Assembly: GCA_039545355.1 (NCBI GenBank)
Contig: BCJJ01000028.1
Span: forward strand, 124,001 to 188,000
DNA from: Trichosporon coremiiforme
Lineage: Eukaryota; Basidiomycota; Tremellomycetes; Trichosporonales; Trichosporonaceae
Length of the DNA stretch: 64,000 bases
Reading direction: 5' to 3'
The translations under genes were made by a program, and so were the position numbers. The notes under the pieces are model-generated. The model was not told the DNA's origin. It searched no databases and saw nothing but the letters and a program-made list of their open reading frames with translations. Of the stretch, positions 1 to 12,800 are shown piece by piece. Position 1 is the first letter of the stretch, and each line of letters starts with the position of its first letter.

Positions 1-98
1 ATCTTGCTCTTCCTTTTGCCCTTGCCGGCCTTTCTCGACCTCGCCCCGCCTGGCCACCTCGTGCATCGAGCTCGACCGCTGGGATTTTCGGACCGACA

Positions 99-3064
99 AT
101 GTCGTCCTACGCCTCGCAGCACCCGCTGACCCGTCGCGGCGGACGCGGCACACCCGACGAGTCCACGCCGCCGCCGCCGCCATCATACAACCCCCCATCC
201 TCGTCTTCGGGACCGCGCCCCGAGTCTGACGCCGACGCGAAGCTCCGGAACAAGGACGACGGACCTGTGTCAACATCGACGAGCTTCACGATGCGTCGCC
301 GGGGAGACCGCGCCGGAGGCAAGCTCGGCCTCAGGCGGAGGGAATGGATCCTCCTCGGCGCCGTGACGATCGTCGCTTGTTTTGTCCGTCTCTGGAACCT
401 CGGCTGGCCCACCAGCGTCGTGTAAGCTGCACCGGAGAGGGCGTTTAGCTGACAACAGATTCGATGAGGTCCACTTCGGCGGCTTCGCGGCCAAGTACAT
501 TCGTCGCAGGTACTTCATGGACGTCCACCCTCCGCTCGCCAAGCTGCTGGTCACGCTTAGCGCCTTCCTTGGTCGTTTCGACGGCAAGTTCGACTTCAAG
601 GACATCGGCAAGTGAGTTGTGGCTAGGGTTGTTCATTGTTGTTTTGGCTGACACGCCCAGGGATTACCTCGAGCCGAACGTCCCGTACATCATCATGAGG
701 GCTTTCCCTGCCATTCTCGGTCTCGCCCTCGTTCCCCTCACCTTCCTTACGCTCATCTCGCTCCGCCTTTCCCTCGCCTCGGCCATTCTCGGCGCGCTCC
801 TCGTCACCTTCGAGAACGCGCTCATCACCCAGTCGAGGCTGATTCTCCTCGACTCGTACCTCGTCTTCTTCACCGCGCTGACCATCTTCTTCTGGGTCCG
901 CTTCTCCAATGACGACTCTGAGGGCCGCGCCTTCACTTCCTCGTGGTGGCGCAACCTTGCCCTCACCGGCGGCGCCCTCGGCGCCGTTGCGTCGTGCAAG
1001 TGGGTCGGCCTCTTCACCATCGCCACTGTCGGACTCGGCACGCTCCGCCAGCTCTGGCTCCTGCTCGGCAACCTCAAGGTCACCCCGCGAATGTGGATCA
1101 AGCACTTTGCCGCGCGCGCCCTCTGCCTTATCGTTATTCCCGTGTTCATCTACATGTTCACCTTCTGGATCCACTTCTGGATCCTCGACCAGAGTGGCGA
1201 CGGTGACGGATTCATGAGCTCTGAGTTCCAGCACACCCTCGATGGCCACCACATGATGGACACATACGCCGACGTCGGTATGGGCTCGCTCGTCACTATC
1301 CGTCACGTCAACACGCAGGGCGGATACCTGCACTCGCACAACAGCGCCTACCCCGGCGGCTCGAAGCAGCAGCAGATCACCCTTTACCCGCACAAGGACG
1401 AGAACAACGTTTGGCGCCTGGTCAACGCTTCCGCTCCTGACGGTGCCGTCTCATACCCCTGGGACGACCTTCCGTTCGAGTCGATCATCACCGGCACCAA
1501 GCTGCGCCTCGAGCACGTCCAGACTGAGAAGCGCCTGCACTCGCACGACGTCCGCCCGCCCGTTTCCGAGGTCGACTTCCAGAACGAGGTTTCTGGCTAC
1601 GGCTTCCCTGGCTTCGCCGGTGACGCCAACGACGACTTCGTCCTTGAGATCGTCCCCGAGACTCGCGGCAAGGACAAGCTCGCCAAGCACCAGCTCCGCA
1701 CTCTCCGCTCCGTCTTCCGTCTCCGTCACGCCATGACCGGCTGCTACCTCTTCTCGCACAAGGTCAAGCTTCCCGACTGGGGCTTCGAGCAGCAGGAGGT
1801 CACCTGTAACAAGAACCCGACTTGGGACAACTCGCTCTGGTATGTCGAGACGGCCACGCACAAGCAGCTTTCCGAGGACGCCGAACGCGTCAACTACGAG
1901 AAGCCCGGCTTCGTCAAGAAGTTCTGGGAGCTGCAGGGCGTCATGTGGCGCACGAACGCTGGTCTCACTGAGCGCCACGCCTACGACTCGCGTCCGCAGC
2001 ACTGGCCCTGGCTCCGCCGTGGCATCAACTTCTGGGTCAAGGACCACCGCCAGGTGTATCTCATGGGTAACCCCGTCATCTGGTGGTTGTCGTCGCTCGC
2101 TGTCCTCTCGTATGTCGCCGTGCGTGGCTTCCTAATCCTGCGCGCCCAGCGTGGATACCGCGACCTTTATCTGCCCAAGATCGCGTACTACGACGAAGTG
2201 TGCGCGTTCCTGCTCTTAGGCTGGGGTCTGCACTACGCGCCCTTCTTCCTGATGCAGCGTCAGCTGTTCCTGCACCACTACCTCCCGGCTCTGTGGTTCG
2301 CCATCCTGCTCTTCTGCACTGTCTTCGACTATGCCACCTCGCGCATCCGCCCGCGCGCTCGTCTCCAGATCGCGGTGGCGATCATCATCGTCGCGATCTG
2401 GTCGTACAACTACTTCTCACCGCTCGCCTACGCCAATCCCTGGACGCGCCCCAAGTGCGAGCAGGCCAAGTGGCTCAAGTCGTGGGACTTCTCGTGCGCC
2501 GACTTCCACGGCAGCATGCACGAGTACTACGCGCAGAGCGCGGTCGTGGAGCCCGAGAAGCACGTTTACGTGAACGCCGAGGCTGCGACAACGACACTCG
2601 TCGAGGAGGTGCCCGAGCCGATCGCAAACGTGTTCGACAAGGGGGACGATGCCGCGCAGGAGGAGAAGACGCAGGGCCTGGCCGGCCCGCAGAAGGAGCA
2701 GCCGCCGATGCAGGACACGACCGGCGGCAACCTCGTCGGCAAGGTTGCGGTTGACGAAGCCGAGATCCCGGCCGACGACCGCGCGCCCATCGGTGTCGAT
2801 GCCGGCGCTGTCGGCGTCACGGCGGCGGAGCAGCTCGACGGGTGGCGCGGCGGCGCGAACGAGGACAACGCCGACCACGCCCCCGCGTCCGAGAGCGCGG
2901 CCATCCCCGCAGAGCCCGTCAAGGTCGAGCAGGCTGCACCCGTCGCGATGGAGCTCGACGACGAGGCAGAGCAGCTCGCCCACGAGGCTGAAGAAGCGGC
3001 AGAGAACCCCGCTCCCGGCAAGCTTGCAGTGGGCGTCGAGGAAATCGACGTCCAGCTCGACTAA
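99..3064 (+). CDS. PMT2: Protein O-mannosyltransferase, PMT2 subfamily (959 aa, 3 exons)
   Basis: Exons 99-421, 459-611 and 661-3064; the introns are 37 and 49 nt, with GTAAG or GTGAG donors and CAG acceptors, and the joined frame is open. The protein transfers mannose from dolichyl-phosphate mannose to Ser/Thr of secretory proteins in the ER membrane. The DE catalytic motif and loop (FDEVHFGG, about residue 109) and DVHPPLAK follow the first membrane helix. Multiple hydrophobic segments come next, then the lumenal MIR region (QGGYLHSH near 378, KRLHSHD near 452, GCYLFSH near 519), then the C-terminal membrane bundle with RQLFLHHYLPA near 692. FGGFAAKYIRRRYF favours the PMT2 branch over PMT1 or PMT4. 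The N-terminal 80 residues are basic and Pro/Ser-rich. About 165 residues of acidic Ala/Glu-rich tail follow the last helix, longer than in yeast Pmt2. The start is the first in-frame ATG. Confidence 0.95.
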
Positions 3065-6000
3065 AATGGTAGTCCTGGCACTACGATGTATCTATTGCAT
3101 GATGACCGCTAGACACGCTTCACTCCTTTATGCGTATTCGTTTCGATGAGAGTGATATCCCAGGTTTGACTGACACGTATCCCACGCCTTCCGGGAGCGA
3201 TTTCATCGCACCGGGGTTGGAAGGGGTCAGACCAGGCACGACGGGATCAGAAGTCCTAAATCAGTCCACCGTTGTAGGCGACCAGGCTCAAGCATTGGTG
3301 ATACGACTGTTCAATTCGGAGCTATGGGGTTTTTCTGTTTCTGTGCTTGTTTCCGTTTCGATCTTTCTTCCTTCCTGTTCATTCCTACCGTCGTTCAGTG
3401 CCCATGCCTTGGAGGCGGCATTCTGCACTTATTTTTTTGGTGTTTCTGGGTTTCCTGGCTCTCGGGGGGTTCTGTCTGTTTCGAAGGAGGTGATGGTACA
3501 TGAAGTAGGTGTCGGAGACAGCTCGGCGGTGTGCTGCGGAGAACTTCTTCGGCAGGAAGCACAGCAAACGGGGGACGAGGCATAGAGCTGATCAGGCGGG
3601 GGCAGCTTCGTATACCCTGTGCGTCGAGACTTGACGCGAGGTTTCGTTTGCTGTCCGCGACTACAGTCCGCTGCCTGCGGAGGAGTTCCGCGAGCCTGGA
3701 GAAGTTACACCTGCGAGAGAGCTGTGGGGGAAAGAGATGGAAGTTTTTGGGTTTTCGTCTGTTGTGAAGTTTGTTTGTCGTTTCTGAGTTTTACCGCTTG
3801 TTTGGTGTTTTCGGGGTCTGTGTGGGTATCTATTGTCCGTGGCGCGTGGCCGTGTGTTAATGAGTGTTCAGAGGTTGGGTAGTTTTGACTGGCGGTCGGG
3901 TCGAAGAGATGGCCACCGCCGCTCGAAGGGAGGGGTTTGGGAGTGGTTGCTCTCCGGAGAGGAGAGAATTGATGGTGCGGGGGACGAGAGTGGACACTGA
4001 GCCGATGGCTAGTGGGGCTAGTGTTCTCCCGCTGCCTCCTCAGAGGAGCGCCAGCAGAGCTGCCTCGCCGGTTGTGTTGGTTCTTGAAGTCACCAGACCG
4101 TCCATCTTTTATACCTACTTCGACCTCCAAGAAACTGCTCTCTACACATCAGCATGTATCCCAAAAGCTCGTGTCAAGTGTCAGAAGCCCATTCAGCTCC
4201 TTTTACACATGTGACGCAAACAGCACGATCACAGGAGACGCGAGCACCGCATATTGTGATGGGATATTCATACTGAGACGTGCTGTCGGCCACTCCACGC
4301 CGTATCAACGTCACACGACTAGTTCAAAACCAATGATGAATGCGCTGCGACATATGATCAAACGCCTGCTCCTCATGACAACGGCAAGATGACTGGAATC
4401 TTGACGTGTCGAGACGCCCAACGATGGGGACAGCACCGCTCCGAGGGCCAACCCGCCAACCCCGTCGGAGTGCCAGCTTCGCCACATCAATCACGTGACG
4501 AACTTGACGCGCCGAGCGGAGTGATTCGGCCGTCGACCTCACCTGTCGTGAGTCAGAGTCGGTGCCAATGGAGAGCATGCATGAGGTCTGTCCGCCAGAG
4601 TCTGCGCAGTGTACTCCTCGAAACATCAATCACCCACTGAAGCCCGTCCGGAAGGTGTCGAGACGCGCCGACGCGATGGCCCGCGCAATTCAGCCAGCCC
4701 ACCGATAGCATCGCCGTCAGGTCGCTCCTCAGACAACTGTACAGTTCTCTCAATACCGCCAGACCTTCAAGCCCACTCTAACCCTCCGCCCCGTCATCTC
4801 CTCGGTCTCGGGCTCTCCCACTCTGTCATTCATGGCATTCAAGGGGGACCGCTGTGAGGGAATGGCGAGGGGGTAAGTACCGCGTTTCATATCTGAGAGT
4901 GCAAATGACGCCAAGCCAGGGGCTTTCGTGCCTGGCGATTGCCCCTGGCCCGTTGCACTCTGCATCGTCGTCGTCGTCAGTAGAGGCGATGCTCCCAGTA
5001 CTGACTGTAGCGTAAACTCTTTTGCGAAAGGCAGGACGGAGCGAGCATGCGCACAAGGACTCAGAAATTCGGAGAGCTCGGCGCATGGCGCAGATTCGGG
5101 CGCACTGTGCACGCTCAGAGGCGCCGAGGGCAGTGCAGCGCCAGATCCCGCAAAGCTGACACGGACCACCGTACCTTGCGACAGACCCAACATCCTGCAG
5201 GACGTCAGGACGACATCAGGACCAGCGAAGATGACAGAAGCACGCTAGCCCTAAGCGTCTTGATCCAGCACATCAGACTGTCTCGCTGTCTGGTGCATTA
5301 ATGTACCTCCGAGTGCGTGCCGTGTGATGCCGTGCAGGGAGCCATTACGTCCCGCTCTGCCCGCTTGCCCATTCAGGCGTTCAGCCGATCGCTACAGTGG
5401 GCGAGGGTGTGAGTGTCACGGTGAATGTGTGATCGCGCTCATCACATGCTCATCACACATCTCCGTGCTTCGGTGTGCAAGTCCAGCAGTCACCGCTGCA
5501 GAGGCCAGTGCGCACTAGGCCGCAAATGTACCTTTATCCCAAGTTTAGCGTCACGTCAGCCAGTAGTTCTGTATCAGCTGTCCACACCGAGCTACAAGCA
5601 TGCGGTTCTCTGCAGGACTGTCCACATCAGGCAGAAGTCGCACATGACTAGCTAACACAACGTATGACCACGCCCGGATAGCTCTCATCCGGCGAAGAGT
5701 GTGACTCGTATTGAAGCAACGACATTGGCTCGCAGGAACGCGGGTCCAGCGAACTCGACAAACTCATTAAGGCGAACTAGCTTGCGTGCCGCCAAGTGCT
5801 GGGAGGCGCTGGGTGGGTCCGTCAGTTGGCATTTCGGCTGTCAAATGGCTACTCGGTCCAAGTCTCCGCCAGATCTTGCGGGCAAAACCACCAGAAGGAG
5901 CGAATGCTATGCTACGTGGAGAGAACGAGATCCAAGTGCCCAAGTGATGTGCATGCAAAACCGGTTCGCATATGCTAAACAAAGATGAGGGAGAGGCGAA

Positions 6001-6132
6001 AAATGAACAAAGTGCCAGGCCGCACAGAGCTAGGGTAGTCAGAGGAAGCTCGTGCGCAGCGGGAATGAATAGTGTCTGGTAGGTGGGTCCATCGTTCGAT
6101 GGTCGTGATCAAGTCACGCCGTCGATCGACGT
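3065..6132. other. Intergenic, 3.1 kb, no supported gene
   Basis: Three-prime flank of PMT2 facing the 3' end of the minus-strand barrel gene, so no promoter is required here. The first kilobase is T-rich and pyrimidine-biased (about 3300-3420 and 3730-3880). Several open frames exist on both strands, for example 5047-5301 (+, 84 codons), but none has a recognisable domain, splice structure or coding-like composition over its whole length. I see no tRNA or repeat. Confidence 0.6.
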
Positions 6133-7068
6133 TTACCAGGGGTTGGTGCCGGCACCACCGGAGCCGTCCCAGTGGAAGCCGTCGGAGGGGAGCTCGACGA
6201 AGTTGTCGGTGCCGGGGGTGTGGGCGGCGTCGTCGACCCACTCCCAGGAGAAGTCGTCACCCTTCATCTCGCCGAGCTTGTCGCCCGCCTCCTTGCTGCC
6301 GGTGAGGTAGTAGAAGAGGACGGGGGACATGTCGATGTGGTTGTAGGCGCAGCTGGCGCAGCCGTCGACGACGGTAGCGACAGCTGAGCGGCCCTTGTAC
6401 GTGACCTTGACGTGGTGGCCGCAGAAGGGAGCGTCCCAGGACGATCCCTGCCAGAGCTCGTTCCAGTTGTCCATCGAGATGGCGACGAGAGGGGTCGTGT
6501 CGGCCGGATTGTTGATGCCACAGGCCGTCTTGTCGTAACCGTGGTTCTCGGCGGGGTTCTCGAGCGAGTAGAACGTGCCCTTGGCATTGGCGCGGGGTCC
6601 AGAGCCGACGAACTTGCCGTCGCCGAGCTTCAGGAAGTCGGGACCAGCGCCCCAGGCGTAGTCACCCGAGCCCCAGCCGCCGCCGATGCTGCCGCTCTGG
6701 CCGTTGTTCTTGTTGTCGCCGTTGTTGCCCTGGTCCTGGTTGCCCTGGTTGTTGCCACCGTTCTGAGTGGGCTGAGTCTCAGCAGCCGAAGACGAGGAGG
6801 AGGGGGAGGTCCAGTCGTCCTCCTTGTGCTTCTTGTTCTCCTTGGCGCCGGTGTCGAGGACGACGGAAATGTCGACCGGAGCCTCAGCGGCGAAGCTGTG
6901 GCCGACCGCGCCGTTGTTACCGTCCTTGTTCTCGCACTTCTGGCCGCGACGGGCAAGGTTGCGGTGCGAGCGGATCGAGCGGGGCATCACACGGCGCTGA
7001 GTGCTGGCGAGGGGCGCAGCGGCGGCGGAGAACGCGAGCGCGAGCGTAGCGATAACAGTAGTCTTCAT
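6133..7068 (-). CDS. Secreted double-psi beta-barrel (expansin/RlpA-like) protein, 311 aa
   Basis: Single exon with ATG at 7068-7066. Residues 1 to about 18 form a signal peptide (Lys, a hydrophobic stretch, then AAAAP). Basic sites that could be pro-peptide cuts follow (QRR, ARR). A low-complexity linker rich in Ser, Asn, Gln and Gly fills about residues 75-150. The C-terminal 140 residues form the barrel: GTFYSLE, TACGI, FCGHHV and VVDGCASCAYNHIDMS, where the Asp and paired Cys match the expansin/RlpA/barwin core. Family members bind or loosen cell-wall polysaccharide; most fungal versions have no proven catalysis. It probably acts at or outside the cell wall. It stands alone between two long intergenic stretches. 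The fold assignment is firm, the biochemical role is not. Confidence 0.85.
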   Translation of the reverse strand: MKTTVIATLALAFSAAAAPLASTQRRVMPRSIRSHRNLARRGQKCENKDGNNGAVGHSFAAEAPVDISVVLDTGAKENKKHKEDDWTSPSSSSSAAETQPTQNGGNNQGNQDQGNNGDNKNNGQSGSIGGGWGSGDYAWGAGPDFLKLGDGKFVGSGPRANAKGTFYSLENPAENHGYDKTACGINNPADTTPLVAISMDNWNELWQGSSWDAPFCGHHVKVTYKGRSAVATVVDGCASCAYNHIDMSPVLFYYLTGSKEAGDKLGEMKGDDFSWEWVDDAAHTPGTDNFVELPSDGFHWDGSGGAGTNPW

Positions 7069-9882
7069 TTTGTTTGGTGGTTTATGGAAACAAAGAGTGA
7101 CAGGTTATTGAGACAAGACAGAGGTGTGTTGGTCAAGAGAGGTCGTGATGTGCCGTCAAGGTTGTATCAGGAGGATCTCTTGGTGGGTGATTCGAGTCGT
7201 TGGGGGACGTCGAGAGAGTGTAGACAGTGAGATGGTAAAAAGAGTAGGTGATCACAGGAGAAGTCGTTGAACGATGGACAATCGAGAGCAGAACGGGCCG
7301 GCCGAACTTTCGCGATGTGTGGTTCAGTAGAGGTGAGGAGGGTTGAAGGATAAGAAGGGAGAGGGCGTCAGTACGATCGGGAGTCAGCCATTATATGCTA
7401 CGCTAGTGTTTGATAGGAGCCTATGGTCAGATGGGTCAGATGCACATCCCGCACAAGAGGTTAGTTCTTGGCACTGATCGGGTTTGCAGGTGCAACTGGA
7501 CGATCCGGGTGCCACTAGCACAAGGGTGCCCCAGGGTTGCCAAAGGCGCGCGAGACCTACCGTCAAGCGCACAATTAGTTCATAGTGCCGCAGCTTCGGC
7601 GTCCCTCGTTCAATACCTCAGCAGGTAAGGCAGCCCTAACCCCTAGATGGGGCAGCCAGCTCCAAATGGCCGTATGGCGGTCGGTCCTACCGGAATGTGC
7701 AAGACTGGTGCGGGCAGTCTAAGCCAAGTGGAGAGTGAAACGCGATGAAAGTATAGTACGACGGGGAGGGCATAAGAAGGAAGGTGAGCCTTAACCCTGG
7801 GGCGCCACTCTCCCCTTACGTGCGTTCGTCGGCTTCAACCCCCCGGATGCTCCAGCGCTCGGCACTCATGCGCGCGTACCCTTCCTTTCGCCACCCTGTG
7901 CCGCCAAGCATGCCAAGTCGGGTGCGCGAATTCACACGTCCTGTCCGAGCATCCGAGCATCCGACCCACCGAGGTCGAGCTGCCGACCCACTGCATGCAC
8001 TGCAACGCGACTGCCAGTAGAGCCTATGCACGCGTCGCCCTCCCGGTTAGCCCGCTCAGCAGGCTCCTTGGAGCTCTTTAATGGCGCCTTAAGCAACTGT
8101 TAATCTCGCACGTATGCCTCAGGTCGGTTGCTATCCGCGATCCGCCAGCATCGCTCTCCAGCTTCACCCTGGCTTACGTCCTCCCATTCCTGCCGACCGC
8201 GCACGCACTGACCATCATTGCTAGGACAGCTCAGGACCTTGAATGGCGATCACGCATGCACAGTGTGCGTCATCGCAGCACACGGCACACACAGAAACGG
8301 CCAGGAGCTCTTGTGCTCGCCCAGGAGTGCTTCGAGTGGAGCTGTTTGATGCCCTAATTGCTTGACGAGCAGCAATCAGGCCAAAAAGAGGCCAAGAAGA
8401 CGTCTCACCCACATGGCCGTCCGGCTGAAGAAGCTCATTCATCGCGTTTTCTTGGTACTAAGGGACGAAGGGGCATGGTGGCTGCTCGCGCTCCAGTTCT
8501 GTATCACGAATTACTGCTTCTGCACTGTTTCGTCCTTACACTCGCCTGGTGCGTCGCGTGCGTGTCTGCGTGCGTTCATGAGATACCCGGCACCATGACA
8601 TGTCCCCCTCGAATTGAAAGAGGGTGTTTCGCAGCGCCTCGCCCATAGCCATGTCTGGGCGATCAGAAACACCCAAGAGGTCACCAAATAAGCGGTGCGC
8701 GTCTGGACCGCGCAAGCCTCACCGCCTGCTGCTTGGCGGCGAGAATGGGGTCAACTTGGCAGCATATGGTCTTCCTAATGGAGGATTCTAATGCCGCATC
8801 AGGACGCCAAAGGACGCATTCAAATCTCTTGGGCTCGGCAGACATTGCTTCCGGGCATACTTGCCCTGCGCAAGGACCGCGCATTGCGCAGCGAGTGCCG
8901 GCGAGACCTGGGCTTATGGCGCTCGCCGGCATTCCGAGGCGCCCGCTGGTGTCGAGGGTCCTGCACAGAGCGCATCGAGGGTGGTCACTATGCCGAGGGA
9001 GATAACGGAGTGCAAGCGAGGCAGTGGCGGCGTCCATGCGTGGCAGAGTAGGGCAGGTGATGCCGGAGTGAGGGCAGGTGACTGCCTCCAACATACTTGC
9101 AGCGCTTTCGCAGTCTCCTGTAGCGCACCGGCCGATCTGGTCACTGTGACGCCGCCAGTGCGAAGCCCGAGACTGCCCTCTGTGCGCCGCTGCAGGTTTC
9201 AGCTTGGCACGGTGAGCAAGCGAGAGTGCGCGAGTGCCTCTGTCCGGACCCGACGCAACGCGCCAGCCACCCCAAGGTGATAAGGTAGGCTCATGAGGCT
9301 CGGACCTCCCGCCCTCGTCCGCTTTTGTCTGCTCGACGCACCTGCCGTCTTGCCAGATCTCTTCGCGGATACCTTTCCGTTGCGCGAGTACAGAGCTCCT
9401 GAGCTCCCGTGGGAGACTGAATGAGCTGCTTCCGCTTCGACGCTACCGTGAGAAAGCTAGTGAAAGCTACCGTGGGAGATGAAAAGTTGTACAACCGTGG
9501 GAGATCGGGCACGTGCCCCCTCCAGACGCGGTGAATTCCTGTCTTTGGTCCCGCATCACGGCCGCTGCTGCGTCATCGTTTGAGCGCTGTGACCGGGTCT
9601 CAATATATTTTCGCAGCGAGCAGTGGACAGATTAGGTTCCGCCTGCGGACATGTTTTCAGGTTTTGCGGAGGTCGCTCGGTCTGATTTTTTGGTGGAGGG
9701 TTTAAGGGCATTCTAGCAACTACAGGAAAAAAAGCGAAGCGCGCCCAGCCAGTCCCAGCCAGAGAGCGAGCTGCAACTTGTTCCGTTTGCTTAAATCAAA
9801 CCACTGGATCCATTCCAATCGGACCGGAGACCTTTACGACCTTTGACTTTTCGCTACACTACCCCAAGGATACACATTCATC
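7069..9882. other. Divergent intergenic region, 2.8 kb
   Basis: Holds the promoters of the secreted barrel protein (-) and the Hsp110 gene (+). No frame on either strand looks coding. Apart from the repeated decamer near 9407-9504, no structured element was seen. Confidence 0.6.
9407..9504. repeat. Three copies of CCGTGGGAGA upstream of SSE1
   Basis: The decamer CCGTGGGAGA occurs at 9407-9416, 9470-9479 and 9495-9504. The first copy lies inside the near-palindrome CTCCCGTGGGAG. A related GCTACCGTGAGA is at about 9443. They lie roughly 380-480 bp upstream of the Hsp110 start codon. The spacing is irregular, so this looks like clustered binding sites rather than a tandem repeat. Function unknown. 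Confidence 0.45.
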
Positions 9883-12800
9883 ATGGCTGTGAGTCATCTT
9901 GTGTGCTGACACGTCTTTGCCCCCTGCCTGTCTGTCCGCCGTCCGTCACCGAGCTCCCCGTTGTCATCGCCGTTGTTTTTGCTCCACGTCAAGCGCCGGA
10001 ATGCCGCATCGCAGTTCGACTTTGCGCCGAGTGGATCCCCGTTCGAAGGGCGCCGACTGTCATGAGCTGTCTGGGAAGAGTAGGAGAGTCCATCGGCCAT
10101 CCTGAGGGCGTCAGACGCTGCGTGGCAGGTCTTGAACGACTGCCGAAAGGGATACAGCATTTGGCGACCTCTCAGCCTCGAAATCTTTACGCCGCCGTTG
10201 TCCGCCGTACCAACGTCTTCCGCACGACCACCTGACCTTCGCTTTTCTCGAAGACCTAGAAGGCTGGGAGGGTGTGCGCTGTTCAACGTGTCTTCGGTCT
10301 ATGCGGCCGCCGAGAGTCGGAACGAGCCATTTGGAAGCACGTCCCTGCTGTTCCTTGGCGGACCTCCGAAAACCTCCTAAAGACGACTGCGACGCTTGCA
10401 CTACTCCCCAACCTTCTCTGAGCAAAGCATCGACCAAACGCCTCAAGCTGAGCAAAACGGGATGACACCTCGGACCGAGCTCGGAAGCGGAATCTCGGGC
10501 TGGCCAGCGATAGGATGACGTTCTGCCTCCCTTGCCGTTCATCGCTAACCTTACACAGAGTGTTGTGGGCATTGACTTTGGAAACCTGAGCTCGAAGATC
10601 GGTGTGGCTCGCCACCGCGGTATCGACATCATTACCAATGAGGTCTCGAACCGCTCGACTCCGTGAGTTTTTGTGTGATGTGGTGCCGAATGACGTAGCC
10701 CGCTAACATCAACAGTTCGCTCATCTCCTTCACCCCGAAGCAGCGTTTCATCGGCGAGGCCGCCAAGACCGCTGAGACTTCGAACTTCAAGAACACTGTC
10801 GGTTCGCTCACCCGCATGATTGGCCGCACTCTTGAGGACCCCGATGTTCAGTCCGAGGAGAAGAAATACATCAACGCCAAGCTCGTTGACGTTGGTGGCC
10901 AGGCTGGTGTTCAGGTCCAGTACCTCGGTGAGGCCACCGACCTCTCGTACACCCAGCTTGTCGGTGCCTTCCTCGGCAAGCTCAGGGATACCGCCTCCAC
11001 TGAGCTCAAGCAGGCCGTCTCTGACGTTGTCATCGCCATCCCCGGATGGTACACCGACGTTCAGCGTCGTGCCATGATTGACGCCGCCAAGATCGCCGGC
11101 CTCAACCCCCTCCGCCTCATCAACTCCAACACCGCTGTCGCTCTTGGTTACGGTATCACCAAGGCTGACCTCCCCGAGGACCCCGAGAACCCCCGCTACG
11201 TCGTCTTCGTTGACGTCGGCCATGCCACCTACTCGGTCTCGGTTGTCGCCTACAGCAAGGGCCAGCTCGTCGTTAAGGGCACTGCCCACGACCGGAACTT
11301 CGGTGGTCGTGACATCGACTACGCTCTTGTTCAGCACTTCGCTAAGGAGTTCCAGTCCAAGTACAAGATCGATGTCCTCTCCAACCCCAAGGCCATCTTC
11401 CGTCTTGCCGCCGGCTGCGAGCGCCTCAAGAAGGTTCTCTCCGCCAACACCGACGCCCCCCTCAACGTCGAGTCTATCATGAACGACGTTGACGCCTCGT
11501 CGTCCATGAAGCGTGAGCAGCTCGAGGAGCTCATCTCCGGCCTCCTCAACCGCTTCGACGGTCCCCTTGAGGCTGCCCTTACCCAGGCTGGCATCTCCAA
11601 GGAGCAGGTTCACTCCATCGAGCTTGTTGGTGGCTCCACCCGTATCCCCGCCATCAAGGACAAGATCTCCAACTTCTTCGGCAAGCCCCTCTCGTACACC
11701 CTCAACCAGGACGAGGCCGTCGCCCGTGGTGCCACCTTCGCCTGTGCCTCGCTCTCCCCCGTCTTCCGTGTCCGCGAGTTCGCCGTTCAGGACATCATCA
11801 ACTACCCGATCAAGGTTCAGTGGCAGAAGGAGCCCGGAAACCCCGACGAGGAGACCGAGCTCACCGTCTTCCCCGAGAAGAACGCCATGCCCTCCACCAA
11901 GATCCTCACCTTCTACCGCAAGTCTCCCTTCGAGCTTGAGTCCGAGTACGTCCAGCAGCCTCCTCTCCCCGTTGGCACCAACCCCCGCATTGGTCAGTTC
12001 AGCGTCAACGGCGTTAAGCCGACTGAGTCGGGTGACCTTGCCTGCGTCAAGGTTAAGGCCCGTGTCAACCTCAACGGTATCACCAACTTCGAGCAGGCCT
12101 ACGGCGTCCAGGAGGTTGAGAAGGAGGAGGTCACCGTCACCGGCGAGGGCGACGACAAGAAGGAGGAGACCCGCATCGTGAAGAAGCTCGAGCGCACCGG
12201 CGACTACCCCACCGCCGCCCAGTACAACACCTGGTCGGACAAGGTTGTCGACGGCTGGCTCGAGGCTGAGGGCAAGATGCACGCCGACGACAAGCTCGTC
12301 CAGGAGACCGAGGAGCGCAAGAACGCCCTCGAGGAGTACGTCTACGACATGCGCGGCAAGCTCGACGACAGGTACAAGACCTACGTCCAGGCTGCCGAGA
12401 AGGAGCAGCTCCTCTCTGGCCTCCAGCAGGCCGAGGACTGGCTCTACACCGACGAGGGTGAGGACGCGCCCAAGTCCGCCTACGTCAAGCGCATCGACGA
12501 GCTCAAGAAGGTCGGCGACAAGGTCGTCCTCCGCTGGAAGGAGAACGACGAGCGCCCCCGCGCCGCCGCTCAGCTCCGTGAGGTCATCAACAACTTCCTC
12601 TCGGCTGCCCAGAACGGCGAGGAGAAGTACGCCCACATCTCCGACGAGGACAAGCAGAAGGTCGTTGAGAAGTGCGCCAACACCCAGCACTGGCTCGAGG
12701 ACAAGCTTGCCCGCCAGATGGAGAAGCCCAAGAACGTCGACCCCATCATCACCTCTGCCGAGATCCTGAAGAACAAGGACGACGTCCAGTACACTTGCGC

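Noticed and set aside
9600..9882. Heat-shock elements in the Hsp110 promoter
   Set aside because: Isolated TTC or GAA triplets occur, but no run of three correctly spaced alternating units.
10111..12690. 859-codon minus-strand frame
   Set aside because: Antisense shadow of the Hsp110 gene; Leu/Val/Gly-rich composition typical of reversed coding DNA.
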